Position numbers and translations under genes: made by a program
Assembly: GCA_964571855.1 (NCBI GenBank)
Contig: CAZNDO010000001.1
Location: 124,001 to 188,000 of the forward strand
Length of the DNA: 64,000 bases
Direction: 5' to 3'
Source: CAYYFX01 sp964571855
Lineage (GTDB): Bacteria; ARS69
Shown here: one piece after another, positions 41,382-48,932 of the stretch
How positions within the stretch are numbered: the first letter of the stretch is position 1
Layout: the number at the start of each line of letters is the position of its first letter
Notes under the pieces: generated by a model
Told to the model about the DNA's origin: nothing
The model's input: the letters and a program-made list of their open reading frames with translations, nothing else
Database searches by the model: none

Positions 41382-43781
41382 TCAGTAGCGCCGCTCCCAG
41401 ATCTCGTCCAGGGTGAGCCGCTTCAGATCCTCGATCATCTCCACGAGGTTCCGGATCATGACGTCCCAGATCCGCTCGCCCTTCTCGGCGCTGGCCTTCG
41501 TGGCGTCGCCCAGAACGCCCTGCGGCGAGATCTTCTTCGTCATGGCGTACCACTCCACCGCCCGGCTCCCGGTGAACTCCAGGTAGGCGCTGGAGAAGCG
41601 CGGGACGAAGCGGCTGGCGCGGTCCATCTCCACGAGGTGCGGGCGAACGGCCAGCGTCGTGCTGGTCTCGATCTCGCCGGCGTGGACGTCGCCCGGCGTC
41701 TCCGCGATCTTCGCCACGTCCGCATCCGACGTCTCGCCCGTGTCCACGCACGTGAAGATGTGCGCGTCGCGGTTGATCATCTGCGCGGCGAACTGCAGGG
41801 TCGCCGCGTTGCCGCCGTGGCCGTTCACGATCACCAGCTTCGTGATGCCGTGCCGCGCGGCGCCCATCCCCACCTCGTACACCAGCCGCGCCAGCGTCTC
41901 GTTCGTGACCGAGATCGTGCCGGGGAAGTCGGCATGGTGGTACGACACGCCGTACGGGATCAGCGGGAGCACGAGCGGCTTCGGGTCCGAGCACGCCTCG
42001 GCCACGCGCATGGCCAGGTGGCCGGCGTCGAAGGCGTCGGTGTCCAGCGGCGAGTGCGGGCCGTGCTGCTCCAGCGCGCCCACGGGAAGCAGCGCCACAT
42101 CCACCTGCTTGAGCCGCTCCCGCGCCTCCGGCCAGGTCAACTCCCCGAGCACCCAGGGGCGCTTGTGCGGCTTGCCGTCGTCCGGCGGCGCGGGCGGGGG
42201 CGAGGCATCCGGCGCCGCGGCGGCCGCCGCCGCGGTCTCCGCGCCCGGCCCGGCCACGATCTCCGCCTCCAGCTCCTCGTCCGCCGCACCCGGCCGCTCG
42301 TACGGGTACGGCTGCTCCATCATGGGGTCCTTCAGCAGGTCGAAGTCCACCCACACGCGGCCCTGGCGCTGCACGGCGCCCTCGGCGTGCTGCAGCAGGA
42401 GCTCGAACAGCGGCCGGCGCAGGTCCACCGGAACGCCTTCCACCGGCGCGCGCTCCGCATCCACGCGGAGCTGCAGCACCTCGGGGAACTTCTTCGCCCC
42501 CACGCGCGCGTCCACCAGGCCGCGCTCCACCAGGAGCGCCAGCGTGTGCTGCGCGGCCGCCGCCTCCTGCTTCGGCGGGAAATTCGGCAGCGTGCGCAGG
42601 CAGTCCTCGATCTGGCCCATGGAGTAGCCGCACGCCTGCGGATCGGCCCCGAGCGCGGACACCATGCCCACGATGCGGCGGCACTTCTCGCATCGCCCGC
42701 ACGGCCGCACGCGTCCCGCCTCGATGTGCGCCGCATGGCACGACACCTGGTGCCGCTGCAGGTCCGGATACCGCTCCACCAGCGCCTTCTGGATGAGCAG
42801 TTCGGAGAGCTGGCGCAAGGGCGAGAACACCGTGATGCCCCAGCCCTTCCGGTGGAAGTACCGCGTCATCGCGTTGTCGAACCAGCGGCTCTGGTCGTAC
42901 AGGCCGTCGTAGTGCGTGATGCCGTGCGCGGTGACGCGGCGCGACGTGTCGTACTCGTCGCCGATCGCGATGCGCGCGATGCCGCGCTTGCGCAGGAGCG
43001 GCATGGCGCCGGCCAGGAACACCGCCACCGTCCACAGCCGCACGGGGTAGATGTCCGCGCGCACCCGCGCGAAGTCCGGGCGGATGAACGGCAGGTGCCG
43101 CAGCATCCCGGAGAAGACGCGGTCGCAGTTCGTCCACACGCGCGACGTCCCGGGCACCGCCGCCGTGAAGTGCCGGTGCGCGTTCAGCGCCGTGTACCAG
43201 TGCCGGCCGGACTCGTTCACGAAGATCGGCACGGGATTCGCGCCGATCTCGTTCAGCAGCGCCCACGAGAGCAGGCTGTCCTTGCCGCCGGACGAGAGCA
43301 CGGCGTGCCGCTTGCGCGTGACCGTCCACGGCGGCAGCGGCGGCGGCGCCGGCTCGTCGAACACCATGCGCGCCTGCAGGTACCTCTCCAGCCGGCGCGG
43401 CTCCAGGCCCACGGCGTCGCCCACGAGGAACGGGTTCGCCGTGAGCAGCTTGTTCACCCAGATCTCGCGCGCGGTGTTCTCGGCGGCGTCCGTGAGGAAG
43501 CGGCGGTCGTGTTCGTCCAGCGGACCCTTCAGCTCGATCTCGCGGCAGAAGAGTCCGTAGTTCAGCGCGGGCTGCGCCGCGATCAGCGCGGCCAGGTTCT
43601 GCGCCACGGGATCGGCCGGATCGAAGACCGGCTCCTCCCAGCGGTAGATGAGCTCCTGGGTCTCCTCCCGCTTGCCGCGACGCACCGTGTACGGCGCCAC
43701 GAGCCGCTGCTTCTCGATGCGGCACGGCCCCACCGTCAGCCGGTCGATGACGATCAGGGACTCGGGGAAGGTTCCGGGCAT
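41382..43781 (-). CDS. Fusion of a PP-loop ATP pyrophosphatase and a creatininase-type amidohydrolase
   Basis: A 799-residue two-domain protein. Residues about 155-420 are a PP-loop (QueC/ExsB-like) domain: VLSSGGKDSLLSWALL at 161-176, a conserved FVNESGRHWYTALNAHRHF, and a zinc-like cluster HQVSCHAAH then RPCGRCEKCRRI. A charged and Ala/Pro-rich linker (about 500-545) follows. The C-terminal 250 residues are a creatininase domain with metal ligands in LEQHGPHSPLDTDAF, VNGHGGNAATL and HAGEIETST. Creatininase relatives open cyclic amides or cleave formamides; PP-loop enzymes adenylate a carboxyl or carbonyl. Activation followed by hydrolysis on one chain is suggested. MurL-like glutamate epimerases also have a PP-loop, an alternative for the N-terminus. 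Confidence 0.85.
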   Translation of the reverse strand: MPGTFPESLIVIDRLTVGPCRIEKQRLVAPYTVRRGKREETQELIYRWEEPVFDPADPVAQNLAALIAAQPALNYGLFCREIELKGPLDEHDRRFLTDAAENTAREIWVNKLLTANPFLVGDAVGLEPRRLERYLQARMVFDEPAPPPLPPWTVTRKRHAVLSSGGKDSLLSWALLNEIGANPVPIFVNESGRHWYTALNAHRHFTAAVPGTSRVWTNCDRVFSGMLRHLPFIRPDFARVRADIYPVRLWTVAVFLAGAMPLLRKRGIARIAIGDEYDTSRRVTAHGITHYDGLYDQSRWFDNAMTRYFHRKGWGITVFSPLRQLSELLIQKALVERYPDLQRHQVSCHAAHIEAGRVRPCGRCEKCRRIVGMVSALGADPQACGYSMGQIEDCLRTLPNFPPKQEAAAAQHTLALLVERGLVDARVGAKKFPEVLQLRVDAERAPVEGVPVDLRRPLFELLLQHAEGAVQRQGRVWVDFDLLKDPMMEQPYPYERPGAADEELEAEIVAGPGAETAAAAAAAPDASPPPAPPDDGKPHKRPWVLGELTWPEARERLKQVDVALLPVGALEQHGPHSPLDTDAFDAGHLAMRVAEACSDPKPLVLPLIPYGVSYHHADFPGTISVTNETLARLVYEVGMGAARHGITKLVIVNGHGGNAATLQFAAQMINRDAHIFTCVDTGETSDADVAKIAETPGDVHAGEIETSTTLAVRPHLVEMDRASRFVPRFSSAYLEFTGSRAVEWYAMTKKISPQGVLGDATKASAEKGERIWDVMIRNLVEMIEDLKRLTLDEIWERRY

Positions 43782-43785
43782 GGGG

Positions 43786-44892
43786 CTACCGGGGCGCCGG
43801 CGCCGGGCGCCGGCCGGCCCGCACGGCGTCCAACCGCGCGGCGAGGCTCTCCACCAGGGGCGCGCCGCCCTCGAGCAGCGCGTCGTGCGCGGGCAGCCCC
43901 GTCTCCTCGCGGATGGCGCGGCACGCGGCGCGCGCCTCGTCCGGCGTCAGCTCCTCGTGGTTCACGGTGATCGCGGCCACGGGCCGTCCGGAGATCAGCT
44001 CGATCGCGCGGATCTGCTCCGGCAGCGGGTGCAGCGGGAACCCGGGGAAGCCGTCGTACTCCTTGCGCGCGGGCGCGTGCTGCAGGATCACGAAGTCCGG
44101 CCGGCCCGCGGCGAGAAGCTCGAAGCCCCCGGGGTACGCCGGGTTCATGAGGCTGCCCTGCCCCTCCAGCACGATCACGTCCGGCCGCTTCTCGTGCCAG
44201 GCGCGCCACACCACGTGCTCGATCTCGCCGGACACGAAGTCGTTCACGAGCGAATCCAGCACTATGGAGAACTCCGCCCCCTGCAGCCACGCGGTCTGCC
44301 CCGTGCCGGCCAGCTCCGCGCTGCGGCCGGACGCCGCCAGCGCATCCACGAGCACCCACGCCGTCGTGCGCTTGCCGATGGCGGAATCCGTCCCCAGCAC
44401 AGCGATGCGGACGGACTCCACCTCCTCGATCTTCCCGGTGAAGAAGTGCAGCGCGGAGCGCGGCGGCGGCTTGCGGATGTCCCGCAGCGTGACGCCCTTG
44501 GCGGCCGCCCGCGGCGCGATCACGGGATCCTCGGACAGGAAGTCGTGCAGGCCGCAGTCCACGTGCAACCCGGCATCGATCGCGGCGAGCACGGCGGCGC
44601 GCGCCGACTCCGGCAGCCGCCCGCCGTCCGGCGCCAGCCCGATCACGAAGTGCGTGGCCGGACGACCGTCCGTTCGGGACCGCGCCAGCGCTTCGGTCAC
44701 CCCGGCCACGACCGGGATGCCGCACGGCTTCCCGTCGAGCACGTCCCCGGCGTCCCGTCCCGCGTGCCGCGAATCCACGAGCGCGGTGACGACGTACCGC
44801 CTCGTCTTCCGCACGAGCCCGTGCGCCGTCTTCCCGTTCGTGGTGCCGAACGCGCCCTCGCAGTAGACGATCGCGTTCCCGTCCGGCCGCAT
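43786..44892 (-). CDS. DUF1611 P-loop protein, DgcN-like
   Basis: A 368-residue DUF1611 protein. The N-terminal part (about 1-130) is Rossmann-like (AIVYCEGAFGTTNGKTAHGLVR, PATHFVIGLAPDGGRLP). The C-terminal part has a P-loop (VLGTDSAIGKRTTAWVL, about 165-181) and VIVLEGQGSLMNPAYPGGFEL. Family knowledge: DgcN was described as an N-acetyltransferase in D-glutamate catabolism, working with the racemase DgcA. The ATG at 44892 overlaps the PLP-enzyme stop by 1 nt, and the fusion gene follows after 4 nt. Confidence 0.87.
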   Translation of the reverse strand: MRPDGNAIVYCEGAFGTTNGKTAHGLVRKTRRYVVTALVDSRHAGRDAGDVLDGKPCGIPVVAGVTEALARSRTDGRPATHFVIGLAPDGGRLPESARAAVLAAIDAGLHVDCGLHDFLSEDPVIAPRAAAKGVTLRDIRKPPPRSALHFFTGKIEEVESVRIAVLGTDSAIGKRTTAWVLVDALAASGRSAELAGTGQTAWLQGAEFSIVLDSLVNDFVSGEIEHVVWRAWHEKRPDVIVLEGQGSLMNPAYPGGFELLAAGRPDFVILQHAPARKEYDGFPGFPLHPLPEQIRAIELISGRPVAAITVNHEELTPDEARAACRAIREETGLPAHDALLEGGAPLVESLAARLDAVRAGRRPAPAPR

Positions 44893-46067
44893 CAGCGCCT
44901 CCCGGTCAGCACGGCCACGAACCGATCGTTCGTGATCGCCTCGTCGGGCTTCCCCTCGAGCAGCGCGATCAGCCCGGCGGTGGCCGCCGGCAGCACGGTC
45001 ACGCCCTCCCGCTCCCGCAGCATCCGGGACGCCCGTCGCATGGACCGGTCGCTGGCGTAGGAGGCCCACCCGTTCGTGGCCCGCACCGCCGCCAGGGCCT
45101 CCGTGCCCTCGGTGGAGTGCCAGTTGATCAGCGGCTCGTTCACCTCGGTCTCGCGGATGATGGTGGGCGGGAGATCCTCGCAGGTGCCGAGCCCCTTCAC
45201 GTAGGACTGCACGATGGGGTTCTTCCGGAAGGATGACCCGGCGATGAACCGCGGCATCCGCGACGTCTTCCCGCGGCGGTACAGCCGCAGGAAGCCGCGG
45301 TACACGCCGGCCAGCGTGGTCCCGTTCGACACCGGCACCGCCACGGCCGCCGGGGCGTCGCGCAGGTCGTCGTAGATCTCGTACGCGATCTGCCCGTAGG
45401 CCTTGAGCTGCAGCGTGGTGTTCGCGCCGCCGGGGTTCGCGTCGTACATCTCCTTCGCCGCGGCCGCCTCGCCGGACACGTCCACCGCGTGCTCGTAGTC
45501 CCCCGGCACGCGCACGAGGTCCGCGCCCAGCGCCTGCATCTCCGTGACCCGGCGCGACGTGTAGCTCTCCGGCACGAACACCACGCAGCGGATGCTCGCG
45601 CAGCGCGCCGCCAGCGCCAGCGCCACGCCGTAGTTCCCGCAGGTGGCGGTGGTGATCGTGTCGAAGCCGCGGCGCAGCGCGTCCATGGACTGCGCGAACG
45701 CGATGCGGTCCTTCTGCGTGCCGGTGGTGTTGCCGCCCTCGAACTTCAGGTAGAGCTGGCGCTTGCCCACCTCGCGCTCGAGGTTGCGGGCGCGCACGAG
45801 CATCGTGTCGCCGATCTCGGAGTCGATGATGTTCTCGAACGCCTCGAGCCGCTCGTCCAGGTCGCGCGTGGGGTCCGCCGCGATGAGGCGCTCCGCATCG
45901 AAGGCGAGCGCAGCCAGGTCCGCGGCCGGTACCGCGGCGTCCAGGATGGGCGGGAGATCCGGCTCCGCGGTGTCCGTGCCGGTGGCGCCGGCGCCGTTCG
46001 GCGGCGCGGCCGGGGCGCTCCCGGGATCGGGTCGCGGCCCGGGTGCGGGGGCATTCGGTTCGGTCAT
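44892..46067 (-). CDS. Threonine-synthase-like PLP-dependent enzyme
   Basis: A 391-residue fold-type II PLP enzyme. The first 70 residues are a Pro/Ala/Gly-rich tail unlike normal threonine synthase. The PLP lysine lies in FEGGNTTGTQKDRIAF (about residue 118). TATCGNYGVALALAARC is the phosphate/substrate loop, followed by VFVPESYTSRRV and PVSNGTTLAGVYRGF. Lengths and motifs fit threonine synthase or cysteate/diaminopropionate-type relatives. Beta-replacement or beta-elimination on an amino acid is expected. As first gene of an operon with DgcN, the fusion protein and a racemase, it is more likely a specialised enzyme than the housekeeping threonine synthase. Confidence 0.85.
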   Translation of the reverse strand: MTEPNAPAPGPRPDPGSAPAAPPNGAGATGTDTAEPDLPPILDAAVPAADLAALAFDAERLIAADPTRDLDERLEAFENIIDSEIGDTMLVRARNLEREVGKRQLYLKFEGGNTTGTQKDRIAFAQSMDALRRGFDTITTATCGNYGVALALAARCASIRCVVFVPESYTSRRVTEMQALGADLVRVPGDYEHAVDVSGEAAAAKEMYDANPGGANTTLQLKAYGQIAYEIYDDLRDAPAAVAVPVSNGTTLAGVYRGFLRLYRRGKTSRMPRFIAGSSFRKNPIVQSYVKGLGTCEDLPPTIIRETEVNEPLINWHSTEGTEALAAVRATNGWASYASDRSMRRASRMLREREGVTVLPAATAGLIALLEGKPDEAITNDRFVAVLTGRR

Positions 46068-46109
46068 GGCGTTCGGGGCTCCTCCTCGATCGGGCGGCGG
46101 CGAGACGCC

Positions 46110-46439
46110 TCAGTCGCAGTCCGCGTCACGAGTGGTATCGGACACCACGATCCACCGGCCAACCCCCCGGCCGGATTCCTGCTGGCGCCAGACCACCTCG
46201 CGGTCCTTCCCGTCCAGGCACTTCCAGACGGCGATCATCCGCAGGTCGCTCCCCTCGCCCTCGTTGCGCCACTCGTCCGGATCCCCCAGCCGGTCCACGA
46301 AGCCGTCCGGGCTCTGCGCGTCGTACTGGACGGAGACGTCCTCGGGATCGTCGTAGTCCGGGTTGAGGCGGAGGTTCGTGGAGGCGCAGCCCGACGCGAA
46401 CACGGCGAGCACGAGCGCCACGGCGGGAACGGACTTCAC
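46110..46439 (-). CDS. Small lipoprotein
   Basis: A 109-residue protein with lipoprotein signal VALVLAVFASGC, then an acidic domain (LNPDYDDPEDVSVQYD) and a beta-rich end (IAVWKCLDGKDREVVWRQQ, WIVVSDTT). The GTG at 46439 follows GGGAGGTGTCGCC and places the lipobox at about residue 19; upstream in-frame starts would push it too far. Two further cysteines could form a disulfide. Function unknown. The gene lies 42 nt upstream of the PLP-enzyme gene on the same strand. Confidence 0.75.
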   Translation of the reverse strand: MKSVPAVALVLAVFASGCASTNLRLNPDYDDPEDVSVQYDAQSPDGFVDRLGDPDEWRNEGEGSDLRMIAVWKCLDGKDREVVWRQQESGRGVGRWIVVSDTTRDADCD

Positions 46440-46624
46440 GGCGACACCTCCCGATGCGGGACGCACCGTACTTCGCACGCCGTCCGGCCGCAAGGGCGCG
46501 GTCGCGAACGCGGACGTGCGTTGTCACTCCCGTGAACCCCCGGTGCCGCCTCCGGGTCCGGGAGCCGTCCACGCGGCGCCACGGCGGGGCGTGGCGCGGC
46601 GCGACGCTTGCATGATGCGGCGGC

Positions 46625-47110
46625 ATGGCCCTGCGATTCCGGTCCGGGAACCGAAGGCGACGACGACGGCGAGCGCGCCGCGCCGCCGCCGGCGTGCTCC
46701 TCCTCGGCGCCACCGGCGCCTTGGCGCTCCTGCTTCCGCTCGCGCGGTCCGCATCCCGGCCGACCGCGGCGGCGCCGCCGGCCGCACGACTGGCCGCCCT
46801 CGCCGGCCAGGGCGTGGAGCCGGGCCGGCCGGCCCTCGTGCTCGGCTGGGACGCGGCCTGCGGCGCGTGCGACACGGCACGGGCGGAGTTGCACCGGCTG
46901 CGGCTGGAGGCCGCCGGGGTGGCGGTCGTGGCCGTGCCCCGGGAACATCCGGCCGCCGCGGCCTGCGGGGTGGACCGGGGCCCCTTCCCGGCCTGGGTGC
47001 TGCTGGACGGGGACGGGCGGATCCGGGGCGCCCGGAGGGGCTACGCCGAGCCCGAGTCCCTCCACCTCTGGGTCCGCGCCCGCCTCCTGGAGGATCGGCG
47101 GACCCCTTGA
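46625..47110 (+). CDS. Membrane-anchored thioredoxin-like protein
   Basis: A 161-residue protein. A very basic N-terminus (repeated Arg) leads to one membrane anchor (AAAGVLLLGATGALALLLPLA). The outside domain has a thioredoxin-like beta start (PALVLGWDAACGACDTARAE) with a CGAC redox pair, VAVVAVPREHPAAAACGV, and PAWVLLDGDGRIRGARRGY, which places the cis-Pro region. It should be a periplasmic thiol oxidoreductase or chaperone of unknown substrate. It sits 47 bp upstream of a secreted cohesin-like protein. Confidence 0.72.
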   Translation: MALRFRSGNRRRRRRRARRAAAGVLLLGATGALALLLPLARSASRPTAAAPPAARLAALAGQGVEPGRPALVLGWDAACGACDTARAELHRLRLEAAGVAVVAVPREHPAAAACGVDRGPFPAWVLLDGDGRIRGARRGYAEPESLHLWVRARLLEDRRTP

Positions 47111-47157
47111 CCCGACGGGGGTCCCGGTGGAAACCTGGGGCAGTCCGGAGGCCTCGA

Positions 47158-47703
47158 ATGGTCCCTCATCCCCCCCGCCTCGTCGCGGCGCTGCTCGCTG
47201 CCGGCATCTGCATCGCCATGACCGCTTCGCCCGCTCCGGCGGCGGACCTCATCGTGGAGGGATGCAACGAGATGCTCTCCGGCGAGGTGGGCGTGCGCGA
47301 GGCCGTGGGGAACGTGGGCGACACCATCCAGGTGCCCATCACCGTGAATGCCACGTCGGACATCGATGCCTTCAGCGTGGACCTGATGGTGCCCACCGGG
47401 GGGCTGCAGTACGTGGACACGCAGCCCGGGGACCTCACCGAGGACTACGAGCTGGTGGACGGCCACCCGATCGCCCCGGGCGTCGTCCGGGTGGCCGGCA
47501 TCGGCACGCTGCCCATCCCCTCGGGGGCCGCCGGCCGGATCGCCGTCGTCCGTTTCCTGATCGTCGGGCCGGGCGCCGGGGCCTTCTCCACGGATCGGCT
47601 CCTCGACGATCTCGCCGGCTACGTCTCCTGCGAGGACGTGCACGGCACCACGCGGATCACGCCCGTCGAGTGGGGCAAGGTGAAGGCGCTCTACCGCAAC
47701 TGA
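47158..47703 (+). CDS. Secreted cohesin-like domain protein
   Basis: A 181-residue protein with signal peptide (LVAALLAAGICIAMTASPAPA-A, about 7-28). One cohesin/carbohydrate-binding-like beta sandwich follows: VGDTIQVPITVNATSDIDAF, SVDLMVPTGGLQYV, and GAAGRIAVVRFLIVG are the usual strands. There is no dockerin or catalytic domain. Similar single domains are frequent in FCB bacteria with sorting domains, but none is present here. Its stop is 4 nt from the stop of the convergent transporter gene. Confidence 0.75.
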   Translation: MVPHPPRLVAALLAAGICIAMTASPAPAADLIVEGCNEMLSGEVGVREAVGNVGDTIQVPITVNATSDIDAFSVDLMVPTGGLQYVDTQPGDLTEDYELVDGHPIAPGVVRVAGIGTLPIPSGAAGRIAVVRFLIVGPGAGAFSTDRLLDDLAGYVSCEDVHGTTRITPVEWGKVKALYRN

Positions 47704-47707
47704 GCGT

Positions 47708-48814
47708 TCACGCCGCGGATTCGTCCGTGTCCGCCGCGGGCGCACCTGCCGCCGCATCCGCCGCGGCCGCCGCGTCCCCCCCGCCACGCGTCCCCCAGAT
47801 CTCCCAGATCGTGACGAACAGCGCCGCCACGATGGGGCCGAGCAGGAAGCCCAGCACGCCGAAGAGCGAGATGCCGCCGAGCGTGCCGAAGAACACGAGC
47901 AGCTCGTGCATCTTGGTGTCGCGGCCGACGAGGCGCGGGCGCAGCACGTTGTCCACGCTGCCCACGACGGCGCCGCACCACACCGCGAGCAGCACGGCGG
48001 CGACGATGCGATCGTCCAGCACGAGGATGACCACGGCGGGGATCCACACGAGCGCGGTGCCGATGGCGGGCAGGATGGACAGCGCCACCATCACGGACCC
48101 CCAGAACACGGCCCCCTCGATGCCTGCCACCGCGAAGCCGATCCCGGCGAGCGTGCCCTGCAGCACGCCGATCACGAGCGTGCCGCGCAGGATGGCGCGC
48201 GTGACCGAGACGAAGCGGTCCAGGAGCCGCTGCGCCTCCGCGTCGCCCAGCGGCAGGTACTCGCGCAGCCGCCCCAGGATGCGCCGCCCCTCCATGAGGA
48301 AGAAGAACATCGAGTAGAAGACGAACCCGAGCTGCAGGAAGAAGCCCAGCGTCCCGCGCGTGGCCGCGGAGAGCTGCTGCACGAGCAGCGTGCCCAGCTT
48401 CCCCACCGCCTCGCCGGCCTTCTGCAGGATCTCCGCGCGGTACGGCTCCAGCTGCTCCGCGAACGGCAGCCCCGAAAGCCGCTCCATCAGCAGGTCCGGC
48501 CGCTCCAGCTGCCGCTGCACCCAGGGTCGCACGGACTCGGTGACGCGGAACGCCTCCGCCGTCACGATCCCCACGAGCGCGAGCAGCGGTGCCACCACCA
48601 GCACGAGCAGCAGCAGGAGGGTCAGCACGGACGCGAGCCCGCGCCGCCCCCGCACCAGCCGCTCCAGCCGCGCATACAGGGGCGCGGACAGGGCGCTCAG
48701 GATGGCCGCCAGCAGGATGGCCAGCAGGAATCCGCGGATCATCGCCACGAAGGTGGCGGTGATGGCCACGAGCAGGACGAGGAGGAAGCCCTTGCGGGCG
48801 CGCGGGTCGCTCAC
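47708..48814 (-). CDS. AI-2E family (PerM/YdiK) transporter
   Basis: A 368-residue membrane protein with about eight helices. The family centre is FYSMFFFLMEGRRILGRLREYLPL, then GTLVIGVLQGTLAGIGFAVAG and the conserved GPIVAALFVTIWEIW end. An Ala/Asp-rich C-terminal tail is poorly conserved. Family members include an autoinducer-2 exporter and Na+/H+ antiporters, so substrate is open. The GTG at 48814 gives a normal N-terminus (DPRARKGFLLVLLVAITATF); the longer frame upstream is not plausible. Confidence 0.88.
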   Translation of the reverse strand: MSDPRARKGFLLVLLVAITATFVAMIRGFLLAILLAAILSALSAPLYARLERLVRGRRGLASVLTLLLLLVLVVAPLLALVGIVTAEAFRVTESVRPWVQRQLERPDLLMERLSGLPFAEQLEPYRAEILQKAGEAVGKLGTLLVQQLSAATRGTLGFFLQLGFVFYSMFFFLMEGRRILGRLREYLPLGDAEAQRLLDRFVSVTRAILRGTLVIGVLQGTLAGIGFAVAGIEGAVFWGSVMVALSILPAIGTALVWIPAVVILVLDDRIVAAVLLAVWCGAVVGSVDNVLRPRLVGRDTKMHELLVFFGTLGGISLFGVLGFLLGPIVAALFVTIWEIWGTRGGGDAAAAADAAAGAPAADTDESAA

Positions 48815-48932
48815 GCGGGGAGCGTAGCAGGGGGGAAACGGGCGCGCAAAGGAAGGCTTGAACCGGGGTGGCGGGGCGGACTTACAATGGGGTTCGGTGC
48901 GCTGCCCACTCGATCGGACGGAGGGGCGCGAC

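Noticed and set aside
44892..46067. Calling this gene the housekeeping threonine synthase (thrC)
   Set aside because: The N-terminal tail and operon context point to a specialised paralogue; sequence alone does not settle it.
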